From Halisarca cf. caerulea (Eukaryota; Porifera; Demospongiae; Chondrillida; Halisarcidae): DNA of 32,500 nt. A program made the position numbers and the translations under genes. The DNA is taken from assembly GCA_963170055.1 (NCBI GenBank), contig CAUJGJ010000444.1, positions 8,505,618 through 8,538,117 on the forward strand, in the 5' to 3' direction. This document shows, in pieces, positions 1 through 9,749 of this stretch; positions within the stretch are counted from its first letter, which is position 1; every line of letters begins with the position of its first letter. The notes below the pieces were generated by a model. It was not told the DNA's origin. It was given only the letters and a program-made list of their open reading frames with translations, and ran no database searches.

Positions 1-944
1 TTCTTGATGAAGACGGACGAAGCAATCCCTTTGTAGATAACCGTCCAGGAAAAAGTTGGTGGTATGGTTTTTTGCGTCGTCATCCACACCTTACTATGCC
101 ATGTTCACCAGAGCAACTGCAAGTGTTTCAAACATCAGACTCTATAAAGAGGGAAACCCAGTGTCTGGCAGCCCCGGTTGTGAGCTCGGTATATCAGAAC
201 CACCACAGTCAGTCTGTCGGTAAGGAAGTGCTTGCCTCTCAAAGAGGTAAATGTGACCCCGAAACGGTTCAGGTTGTTATGGATACCATCGAAGCCACTC
301 TTTGTTCTGAAACAAAGGAAAAATTCGAGGACAGATATCAGACAGGATACGATGCAACAACTGATGAGCTATACAATGTGTGGTCCAAAGTGAAAGCATT
401 AACACTGCAAGATAGTGAAGGTAGGGATGTTGGCAGTGAATTTGATGAAACCACATCTTTAAATTTCCGCAGTCATGGATGGCAAGGGACAGTTTCTCAA
501 GCCCACAACGACTTACTTACTATCTCCAAGTCTCCTGCAGCTGTAGAACCGAAGAAGAATTTTCAGGGAGTGTCAGCTACACAACCACACATCACTGGCA
601 ACTCCTCAACTGAGCCAAAGGAGGAGAAGAGATTCAAGAAAGAAGAAATCAAAAAGCAAGGACACAAGGGGACAAGAGTGGGAAAATGTTCTCAAGAACA
701 GAAGAAAATTAATGTTGGTATAGCAAGAGTTAAGAAGAGTGTCACGTATACAACATCGCAGGAGGTCCTGGGTGTACTCGTTAAGTGCCCCTTGTGCGGA
801 AAGGGAGAAGATGAAGAAGGGTATTGGTTTTGCTGCGACCTTTGTGATACTTGGTATCATGCCGATTGTGCTGGCATTCTGCCAAGCGACTATGCTCGAT
901 TGAGAAGTGGAAACTGGTATTGTGCACACTGCTTGCACTACTGA
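1..944 (+). CDS. CENP-B/pogo-type HTH tail joined to a C-terminal PHD finger (5'-partial)
   Basis: Seen: the frame starting at base 3 is open from the window edge to the TGA at 942-944, about 313 codons, so the N-terminus lies outside. The first 45 residues contain NPFVDNRPGKSWWYGFLRRH followed by a PEQL motif. This matches the end of the second half of a CENP-B/pogo (Tigger/Jerky) helix-turn-helix domain, just before the usual linker to the DDE domain. About 190 residues of low-complexity, Lys/Glu/Ser-rich sequence follow, including a YQTGYDATTDELYNVW segment that resembles the C-terminal tail of pogo-derived proteins. The last 50 residues are a PHD finger (CPLC, CDLC, WYHADC, CAHC; Cys4-His-Cys3), a fold that usually reads histone tails. 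No DDE nuclease lies between the two domains. Inferred: a pogo-derived nuclear chromatin or DNA-binding protein, possibly domesticated. Alternatively it is the 3' part of a pogo element with an internal deletion. Confidence 0.75.
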   Translation, partial: LDEDGRSNPFVDNRPGKSWWYGFLRRHPHLTMPCSPEQLQVFQTSDSIKRETQCLAAPVVSSVYQNHHSQSVGKEVLASQRGKCDPETVQVVMDTIEATLCSETKEKFEDRYQTGYDATTDELYNVWSKVKALTLQDSEGRDVGSEFDETTSLNFRSHGWQGTVSQAHNDLLTISKSPAAVEPKKNFQGVSATQPHITGNSSTEPKEEKRFKKEEIKKQGHKGTRVGKCSQEQKKINVGIARVKKSVTYTTSQEVLGVLVKCPLCGKGEDEEGYWFCCDLCDTWYHADCAGILPSDYARLRSGNWYCAHCLHY

Positions 945-966
945 GAGAGTGGACTATACTGCGTAG

Positions 967-968
<2 letters not shown>

Positions 969-997
<29 letters not shown>
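969..997. repeat. Poly-G run of 29 bases
   Basis: An uninterrupted G tract begins 24 bases after the stop of the PHD-finger gene, in its presumed 3' untranslated region. Its length is prone to replication and sequencing slippage, and it could form a G-quadruplex. Similar C or G runs recur at 3422-3439, 4909-4919, 6998-7013 and 7246-7270. Confidence 0.95.
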
Positions 998-1517
998 AAT
1001 TTTGAACTTTTCTGACTTTTCTTGTGTTCTGTTTATAATATCACCCTTTTTGGCTTTTGTGTTTGTATATGCACAATTTATATTATGTGGACACATTTAG
1101 TTGTTTTTGTTCTCTTTAAATTAGCTTAGGTTGTTTCAGTTGTTTTCAAGTGCAGCCAGGCAAGTCAGTTTTGCGGACCTGACTGATTTTTGATTTCAGC
1201 GACATGTGACTCCAGATGGTCATTTTTAATGAAACTTGATTTATTTCTACATAAATAACATCTAATAGTGTTTTTTCTGAGCTAGGGCAGGACAACTCTC
1301 CGTTGGCGATGACCTTTCTATTGCCGTTTAGCGCTAAATATTTCCAGTCACGTTCACAAATTTGAGTGCAAAACCGAAACCGAAGTGTCCTTTTCCAGAC
1401 CCATTCCGAAATTATATGACCACCGCTTCGAACACTCCCATTTTAGCGTGATCATTGCGACACTCAATAGGCAACAGGCAGAAGAGACACAGAACAAGCT
1501 TCTTGTTGTTTTAGGCA
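998..1517 (+). other. Intergenic stretch, possible IFT43 promoter
   Basis: No coding exon is visible. The first part is AT-rich and presumably 3' untranslated sequence of the upstream gene. From about 1290 the composition becomes richer in GC and CpG, as expected just upstream of a start. A GGCAAC at 1470-1475 (GTTGCC on the other strand) equals half of an RFX X-box, the usual control site of intraflagellar-transport genes, but the second half-site is not recognisable. No TATA box was recognised. Confidence 0.3.
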
Positions 1518-1535
1518 ATGGAAGTTTTGTCTGAA
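1518..1535 (+). CDS. Candidate first coding exon of IFT43 (MEVLSE)
   Basis: ATG at 1518 opens six codons (MEVLSE) directly followed by a strong donor, GTGAGT at 1536, in phase 0. The first confident IFT43 exon at 4181 also begins in phase 0, so a direct join is possible, and vertebrate IFT43 likewise begins with a short Met-Glu acidic start. Against this, known IFT43 proteins have more residues before the GGW motif, so at least one further exon would be expected between 1536 and 4180. A 31-base candidate at 1648-1678 would break the phase unless another exon follows. Confidence 0.3.
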
Positions 1536-2221
1536 GTGAGTTTAGATGCATGCTTGCGCAGTATTTGCAGAAAGCTGTGGGAAGTTGTGTGTACTTAATG
1601 TATACACTTAATATGCAGACGTATATAATCCTTCATTTGTTTGTTAGACAAGCAGAGTAGGAGGGACCTCTGGGGCAGGTGGAAGAATAACCTTACCCAT
1701 TTTCTTACTAAACCTGAATACTACACTGCCAGTTTCATAGACTACTGTCGTGAATGGTAGGATATTGTAACCATACTGAGGCTGGGTTGAGATGTCCCAC
1801 TAATTTCATCATAGGTACTCTAATCAGTACAGTGAGACACTGTTAATAGCATTACACTTAAATGAATAGTGTGGATAAAGGAATGAGGTAAGGCAGGAGG
1901 TACTGGTTGAGTTGTGATTCTAAATCTTGATAGCAAAAACTGTTTTAAAGCCAAACAGATAGCATGAAGGTAAGGCGGCTTATGCTTATGTCGACTTAAA
2001 TTATCATCATTCTCTGGAGATGGAACCATAAATTAGCCAGTGTCTGGAAACACCTTGCCATTCGGAAACCCCCTGCCTAACCTTATAGTTTCTAAGACCC
2101 ATTGTATATGAAGTCAATATATTTCATTTCACATAATGGAAGATTTTGGTTAAAGATATATTTTTCCTGGTCCAAGGGGTGTACTATTAAGAGTGTTTCA
2201 TTGTATCAATGCTTTCATATA

Positions 2222-2377
2222 CAGTCAAACCTCATTAATACGAAACTCAATGGACTGCCCAGAAAGTTCATCTAAAAAGTATTTCATGTAAACAGTACCA
2301 CATGTTACTGTTGGGCTTAGACTTGAACCTTGCTAGTATTTCATGCTAAGCAGTTTCATGTTAGCAAGGTTTCACTG
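2222..2377. mobile_element. Mariner-like MITE, 156 bp
   Basis: The ends are inverted (CAGTCAAACCT on the left, AGGTTTCACTG on the right) and each is flanked by TA (2220-2221 and 2378-2379). This fits a Tc1/mariner-type non-autonomous element. It contains no coding capacity. Confidence 0.6.
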
Positions 2378-3080
2378 TACGCAGCTTCCTCTGGGCCTGA
2401 TCCTGCTGCTGGAGGATATACATACGTACATACGTATGTACATATGCCTGAATAGAAGATTGAAATGTGACAGCTGTGGGTGTGGTTTTAGCCACAAATG
2501 AATTGTATTGAACTGTCTTATGGTGCCCACCAATTACCTGATGTGTAATTATTTACACATTTATTATTTTAATTAATGTTTTTAGTTGTATTTACAATTA
2601 ATTCTACATTTATTATTCATTCATTAATAATTTCCTGGCGTAGAATAGTGTGGGAACAATGCAATAGACTGTACATGTTAGCACACTTTCCCCTTCACTC
2701 TAATGGTTATGGTTACAGTAGTGGGAGCTTATTCAATCTGGGGAGGCCTTTAGCCAAGAGGCTACTGCTCTAGACACCCAGTCAGAAGATACAAAGATGC
2801 ATAGGACAAATACAGAAAGAGGATTAAGAGGATAAAGGACTACAGAAGTAGCAAATACGTATGTACAGTTTGATGAAATTCAATGTCATTTGGCTGACTT
2901 AAATGCTGTGCATTGCTAGTGGAAATTCAGAAATACAGAAATACAAATATGCAGAATATTAAATGAGTTGAATTATGAATTAAGCCTCAAGCTCAATGAG
3001 GATCTTCGTTCTGCCTATGTAGATGCCACATGTATGTAATACTATGTATAGCAATAGCATGCTGTATAGCAAAGATACAT
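2378..3080. other. Presumed IFT43 5' intron or intergenic DNA without recognisable genes
   Basis: AT-rich sequence with a short palindromic TACG/GTAC microsatellite near 2420-2445. I see no exon with good splice sites and no transposase similarity. Confidence 0.5.
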
Positions 3081-3081
3081 A

Positions 3082-3273
3082 CCACATGGGTGCTAATTTT
3101 TGTGGGATTTTATTTTCACGAATTTCGCAAATGAGCCTACATTCGTGAAAATTCAATCACGAATATTTGGTTAGATACATAGTCTATTTGTTTAATGTAT
3201 ACGTAATTGCAAATTGCAGCCAAATTCTTCCATTCGTGAAGTATATATCCCGTGAAAATTAGTGCCTATACGG
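3082..3273. mobile_element. TA-flanked MITE, family A copy 1
   Basis: The inverted ends are related (left CCACATGGGTGCTAATTTTT; right, read inward, CCGTATAGGCACTAATTTTC), with TA on both sides. The interior contains TATTTGGTTAGATACATAG, shared with a second copy at about 5139-5358 in the same orientation. A Tc1/mariner-like non-autonomous origin is likely. Confidence 0.65.
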
Positions 3274-3534
3274 TAGGGTGGTAAACCAGCTGAGGTGGTC
3301 AGAATGATCCTAAGTGTAACTTAGTCTACAATAATACTGTTTATCCTACAAAACAGTTTTGACTCAGGAACACACCCCGAACCATGCATCTAGTTATTAC
3401 TTTGGAATTTGTTGCTTCCTACCCCCCCCCCCCCCCCCACACACACACGCACATTAGTATACTGCGCTTTTTCCCTCGCTGTGAACATTTTTCTGAATGA
3501 AATCCTGTAGGTATGCATGTGAATTTTTTTATTT

Positions 3535-3666
3535 TGTCAATGTCTGTTGTTCAGTATCTTGTTTATATTGTGTCCATGTCTGTTGTTCAGTATCTTATTT
3601 ATATTGTGTCAATGTCTGTTGTTCAGTATTTTATGTATATTGTGTCAAGGTCTCTTGTTCAGTACA
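3535..3666. repeat. 36-bp minisatellite, 3.7 copies
   Basis: Units start at 3535, 3571, 3607 and 3643 (partial) and read TGTCAATGTCTGTTGTTCAG followed by TAT plus an AT-rich tail. Because 36 is divisible by three, the array stays open in one frame, but the hydrophobic repeat protein it predicts has no other support. Degenerate units of the same repeat resume at about 4055-4165. Confidence 0.9.
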
Positions 3667-3755
3667 GTGAAACCTGTCTTTAAGACCACGTGTTTAGAAA
3701 AGCCACCTGTGTACAGTGACCACTGGAGACTGTCCAGTAGGCCACCTTGGTGATA

Positions 3756-3954
3756 CCGTATGCACTTTAATTTTCGCGGGGTGTTTATTTTGCAAATTTT
3801 GTCTTTTAGCGATTTTCGCGTTTTGATATTTGCAGACGTTTTGCCATTGCATGAGAGCCCGATCTAAATTTTCACAGGTCTAAACTTTTGCGGATGGCTT
3901 CCAATCCGCGAGTACCGTGAATATTAAACCACGCGAAAATTAAAGCGTATACGG
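3756..3954. mobile_element. TA-flanked MITE with CCGTATAC ends, 199 bp
   Basis: The left end is CCGTATGCACTTTAATTTTC and the right end, read inward, is CCGTATACGCTTTAATTTTC. TA lies at 3754-3755 and 3955-3956. The CCGTATA start suggests kinship with family A. It sits between the two blocks of the 36-bp minisatellite. Confidence 0.75.
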
Positions 3955-4054
3955 TACTAATGCACCTCTGTATGAGGATCACCTGTCTACAAAGACCACT
4001 GTCACTTAGTCCCTTAGTTGAGTGATTGTTATAGGCGGGTTTTACTGTATTTAT

Positions 4055-4165
4055 TAATATGGTGTCAATGTCTGTTGTTGAGTATTTTACTTATACTGTA
4101 TGGTGTGCTTGTCAAAGTATACTGTTCAGTATCTCATTTATATGGTGTCAATGTCTACTGTACCT
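4055..4165. repeat. Degenerate second block of the 36-bp minisatellite
   Basis: Copies of TGGTGTCAATGTCTGTTGTT and TTCAGTATCTCATTTATATG occur here with more divergence than at 3535-3666. The block ends about 15 bases before the first confident IFT43 exon, so it borders or includes the acceptor's branch-point region. Confidence 0.7.
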
Positions 4166-4180
4166 TATTTATGTTTGTAG

Positions 4181-4272
4181 GATGTGATAAGTTCAGATCC
4201 AATTTTGAGTGATTCACTAAAACCAGCAAAGAAGGGAGGATGGGGTGAAGAGACCAAAGGAAAAGGAAAAAG
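4181..4272 (+). CDS. IFT43: IFT43 exon with GGW motif
   Basis: Acceptor TTTGTAG at 4174-4180 and donor GTTTTG at 4273. It encodes [20 protein letters not shown] then [11 protein letters not shown]. The PxxxGGW core is the most conserved N-terminal segment of IFT43. It ends in phase 2. Confidence 0.85.
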
Positions 4273-7200
4273 GTTTTGTGTGTGCTTGTGAAAGTAGTGG
4301 GGTCTGTGTAATCCGACTCCTCAGTAATCCAACATTCTCCACAATTAGACCATACTATTTGAGGTACATACGTGCGTGTTGAACCAACAGCTTCTATAGT
4401 AAGATACCTTTCCAATTTTGAGTGTAGTTTAAGTTAATGTTTAAATTACTAGTGTTGAATTTTGTGGCTTCTACTGTACAATGTGCATGGACAAATGTAC
4501 GTACAGGTATATATGAATATGTACGTACATGTTTATGCAGGGTTTTATCTGTGGGGGGGACCCTGGGTATGGATTAATGTGTACATACATGCATATACAG
4601 GGTTTTATCTGTGGTGGTGGGGGGACCCTGGGTATGGGTTAATATGTACATGCGTACATGCGTATACATGGTTTTATCTGTTGGGAAACCCTGGGTATGG
4701 TCCCCCCCCTCCATATAATATTATGCAGCCTTTATCTTTGTGAAAGAACACTGTCATGAATCCTCTTAAAAGTTTTATACCGGGTAGAATTTTCCAAAAA
4801 TGCTTATAATATCATTACTAGCTTGTATTTGTAATTCTTACTTGATTATTGGTACCTGTTAGTCTAGCACAGCCAGTCATACCTTCCCCATTTTCCCCAA
4901 CATTTACTCCCCCCCCCCAAATTTGACCCCAGACAAAACCCTGGTATGTATTATTTTTATACTATACACGTACATACATATGTTATGTACATAGCATACA
5001 TATGTGCACATATGTGCATCAAGTGGAACTATTGTCGGAGACCCTTCTGTATGCAGACCACCCAGCCTATAAGACAGATTTTTGTATGTATGTATGTATG
5101 AATGTGGGTACGTAAAGAACATGCGTATGTACATATGTATGTATAGGCACTAATTTTCGCAGGACTTTTTTGTGAATTTGCGAATGAGTCTGCATGCAAA
5201 TATGAAAATTCAATCAATGACATAAATATTTGGTTAGATACATAGTTTATTTGTCTATTATAGTAGGGAGTGATCCATTCGCAAAATAAAATTCCAGATT
5301 ACATCCAAGTTCTTAAGTCATGAAATATACATCCTGCGAAAATTAGCCCCTATATGGTATGTACTTAAAACTACTATGTACTTATGTATGTATGTTCTGT
5401 ATTTGACCGTATAAAGACTGGGCCCGAATAAAGGCCAGGTTCGTTTAATAGCCGGGGGTAAAAGTAGCCCTAGACAAACAATGGCCGGGTCTCTAATAAT
5501 TGCCTGGTCTCGAATTATTGCCGGGTCTCAGTAAACGAGATGGTCGCATTAATTGATTGAAGAACAGCGCATAGTCAATTATTATCGATTATAAAACATC
5601 TGGAGTGACTCCTACCATATTGTTTAGCCTTTGATCATGAGGATGAAGATATCGGAAGGAATCAAGCTACCCTGTAGATGCTACCAAGTGATTCCATCAA
5701 CGTTGTTGTGTGACTTGGGACAAACTTTGGATTTTGCTCGTTTACTCAATAGGCCCAGTTGTTTGTCCTGCTGATGTGTTATAATGGTTTTATAGAGGAT
5801 GTTGGTGGGTTTATCAACAAGGACTTGTAGAAGTTTTTGGGTTCGAATAAAAGCCCTGCTTGTTTAGTGGCTGGGTTGAAAGTGTCGGGAAAGAAATAAA
5901 AGCCTGGGCCATCATTTGGTCAAAGACAGTGCGTATTGTATGCTGTATGGTTGTACCCCATCCCCAGAGTCAATAATCTGGAGCAATGTTTGTCTACTCC
6001 TAAAGGTTGTTTGAGAAGGTTGTTTGAGGTTTAGTTGAGGAGGGGGAAGGGGAGGGATGCTACAGTACCTTTACATTGTAATCGTGATGCTCCCCCTCTT
6101 CCTTAATCCACCTTACTCTATATACGTATTGACGTATTTTGTCAGAAGTGTCTTGAGGATTTTGTCTTTCACTATTGTGGACTGTAGTGAATGGAATTCT
6201 ATTTTTAAAATTCTGGTTAGTGTGCACGATTTATGATTGATGGATATACCAGCCTCAAATATCTACTATCTCAATAACATAGTGCTGAAATGATAGATTA
6301 TCTGTCTAATAAATAAACCCCTGATCTTGCCATAGTACCTAGCCTTTAGCTTCTGCCCATAATCACCCCCTCCCCCTCCTCCCCCTTTCCTTTCATGTAA
6401 ACTGCAGACTGATACAGTGTGTGTTTGCATGTGTGTTTCATCTGTAGAAGAAGGGATTTGGATACTTCTTTAACCTCTGAAACGGAAGTAGCTGAAGGAT
6501 TTGGAGAGGCTATTGACGGTATGTGTACTTGTGTGCATATATGTACGTACATACGTATGCATGTACACACAGACACACATGTACGTATATGCATACATAC
6601 GTACATGAATGTACATATGTACATATGTACATACACACAGGCATACATGTATTAGTTATATCCTGTCCAGGTGTGCTACAGCAGAAATACAGTAAATACA
6701 GGCGAAGCCCGAGGTCATCAGCACTGTATTTTCTGCTGTAGCACACCTGGACAGGATATAACTAATTTGTATCTTGGCAACCATTCACTGTTTACTGTTG
6801 GTGTGTACAGGCACATCTAGAATTGATCAGTTCCAGCCACTTACACTATTAATTGACATCAATTGACATCAATTAGGAAGTGTGCGTATATCAGTGACCT
6901 GTGCTACATCACAAATGTCAGCACGCTTTTTCCTTTGATCCACCCATAATTCGCCCCCTCACCAGGATACAAGTACGTACATGCAGGGCTGCATTTAGGG
7001 GGGGGGGGGGGGGCATTTGCCCCCCCCCTTGGAGATCTGTTGCCCCCCCTTGCAGATCTGCTGCCTCCCTAAACTTGTATCTCAACATACACACTAAGGA
7101 TTCCTGAAAGGTAGAATTATTGGAAAATGGATTAAAAACAAGCTTTTTGGCAATTATTTTGAAAAATTTTCTCAAGACCACTGTCACCAATCCCTTAACC

Positions 7201-9027
7201 CCCTTGAATTGTATGTACATAGCATTATTACCTACTGTATAATACCCCCCCCCCCCCCCCCCCCCCCCCAGTCTCTGTACACCTATATGCTCCCGTATTG
7301 CGTCGCCCCCCCTAAGATTTTAGGAAGCTTAATTTGCCCCCCCTAGCCCCGAATCCTGTATGCAGCCCTGACATGTATGTATGTACATACACCCAGCACA
7401 CATCTATGTATGTACGTACGTATGTGTACATCCTATTTTTTGATAAGTCTATATAGACATAATGTTTTTTGTAACTTGAAGACCCATGGAGGACATTGAA
7501 AGTCTTTCATCTTATTTCTGAATACTGCAAGAACACATAATATGTCCCTGCAAGGTATCCACATGTTTCATACTTTGTTCAGCAATCCAGAACTTTCCAT
7601 GATAAATAACCATTGCCCTATGTAGGTATGCTCATACGTACGTATGTATGCACACATGTATGTACATTTGCATGTGCACACGTGTGTACATATGCAATTT
7701 TACACATGTGTTTGACAATGTATGCTTGTACATGCACACATGTATGTGTGTACATATGCATGTAGGGTACATATGTACATACTAACTTACTTAACTTACT
7801 ATAACTTATATAACTTACATAATTATGTATTATATATATATATTGTATAAGTATATATATTATTTATATATATATTATATATTATATTATTATATTATTA
7901 CAAGCGTAAGCGAGTTTTCTATTTCCGTCGCCTTAGCGGAGTGGGTTTGAGCTACCCACGCATTTGATTAATTTTCGGGTAACATTTGTTCGATTTTGTC
8001 CCATTTTAGGTCACTTTGGACGCGAATTACTCGGAAGGTGCTCGTCGAAATTTGCAGTAGCTAAAACTGGCAAAGAGGGACGTTTGTGCTCTTCAAGGCT
8101 AGGCAAGAGATTCGTTCATTAGTCTTACTAAAACTTCGCTATTCAGAGAAATAAAAAACTCACTTTCTGCCTCCTGGTGCTGAATAGCGCTATTGTAGAA
8201 CAGCGATCGACGCATTAAAGCACAGAACTAGGCCATATCTCGGGACGACTTTTTTGTTTGTTGAAATTTGTCTTTGCTTTTGACAGGGTTCTGACTGTTT
8301 TGTTTGGGGGCTGCGAATTGGTCAGCCATCTCGGTCGACATGTTCTTCCACGTGACGGTCATGTGTACGTGACGTCGACGATGACCATGCACTGTCTCGC
8401 GAGTACTGCGCTTTGTGTACATATAGTTATTATTATTATATATTTTAACTTACGGTCCCAGTATAATTCCTACGATATATCCAAAGAGGAAAACCTCTCT
8501 AAAACAAATCGGCAGAGGTTCAACTCTATTTATAGTGGCAAAGGGTGAATACACCACCACTGGATATGATTATTTAGTCAGCATGCTGCAACTTCTTGTC
8601 ATAAATATATTTCCGGTCATAACTCTACTCCCTGTCATTGTTGTACTTCCTTTCACAAGTGTACTTCCTGTCATACGTACCTATACTTCCTTCCTGTCTT
8701 TGGTACTTCCTTCATATACGTACCTATACTTCCTTCCTATCTTTGGTACTTCCTTCATTACGTACCTGTACTTCCTGTCACAAGTGTATTTCCTGTCATA
8801 CCTGCGCTTCTTTCTTATCCTTGTATTTCCTGTCTTCTCTGTCCTTCCTTCCTGTGGTATGTTCAGATATTCCTGTGATCCCAGACATGGAGGACCTACA
8901 GGCAGAGGAGAAACTGACCACCATATCAGCTCCACCTAGTATTGCCATCAACAGAGTTACTACATTCAAACAACTGGAAGCTGATTTGAATAAGCAGTCA
9001 ACAATGTACTTTATGGTGTGTTGGATG

Positions 9028-9076
<49 letters not shown>

Positions 9077-9288
9077 TGAGGGTGTTGTGGGTTTGTATGT
9101 GTGTGTGTGTGCGTGCGTGCGTGTGTGTGTGTGAGTGTGTGTGTGTGCGCGTGCGTGTGTATGTGTGTGTGTTGAGGGTGTTGTGCACATGGGTTTGTAT
9201 GTATGTGTGTGTGTGTGTGTGCGCGTGCCCACGCGTGTGTGTGTGTGCGTGCCCGCGCGCGTGTGTGTGTGTGCGTGCGCGCGCGTGC

Positions 9289-9324
<36 letters not shown>

Positions 9325-9685
9325 TAAGAGTGGGGAGGTGCAATGACTCTAGTAGTAGTTTTATGTGAAACACTGTAACCCAGACTGTCTCAAACTTCTT
9401 CAGTGATATCTTGTATTTCTGTGAAGGATGGGAAGATTGATCTGAAGCTCTTGGCACGGAGTCTTTGTCCGGAGGAACAAATCAGGGAGGTGAGAATGCA
9501 GTTATCTTCTTGTGTACTCTCTTTACTTTTTGGCAGCTTCAAGTTTTGTGTCTTATTCTCTTTCCTTTTAAGGAAAAGTTTGATCCTGTTAAAGTTAATA
9601 TCATTCTGTTGCCAACATGCAAGTGGCCATTGTACAATGCACACAACTCATAGGTTTAGTTTGCGCACACATGTAATCACACACA

Positions 9686-9749
<64 letters not shown>

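Noticed and set aside
1470..1475. X-box (RFX) site upstream of IFT43
   Set aside because: Only one half-site is present; a six-base match is expected by chance, so it is mentioned but not called as a regulatory feature.
1648..1678. 31-base candidate exon reading TSRVGGTSGAG
   Set aside because: It resembles part of the IFT43 N-terminus and has splice-like borders, but its phase does not join the 4181 exon and no connecting exon was found.
3547..3753. Repeat protein frame over the 36-bp minisatellite
   Set aside because: It is open only because the unit length is a multiple of three; it has no motif or neighbouring exon.
5845..5860. GGGTTCGAATAAA, similar to a tRNA B box
   Set aside because: No A box, acceptor stem or T-loop partner at the right distance. 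The same sequence recurs as part of a direct repeat.
8638..9324. Long open frames in the (GT)n and TTCC-repeat DNA
   Set aside because: Val/Cys-rich (or Thr/His-rich on the other strand) products arise from the dinucleotide repeat. Only the 8867-9015 portion is coding, as an IFT43 exon.
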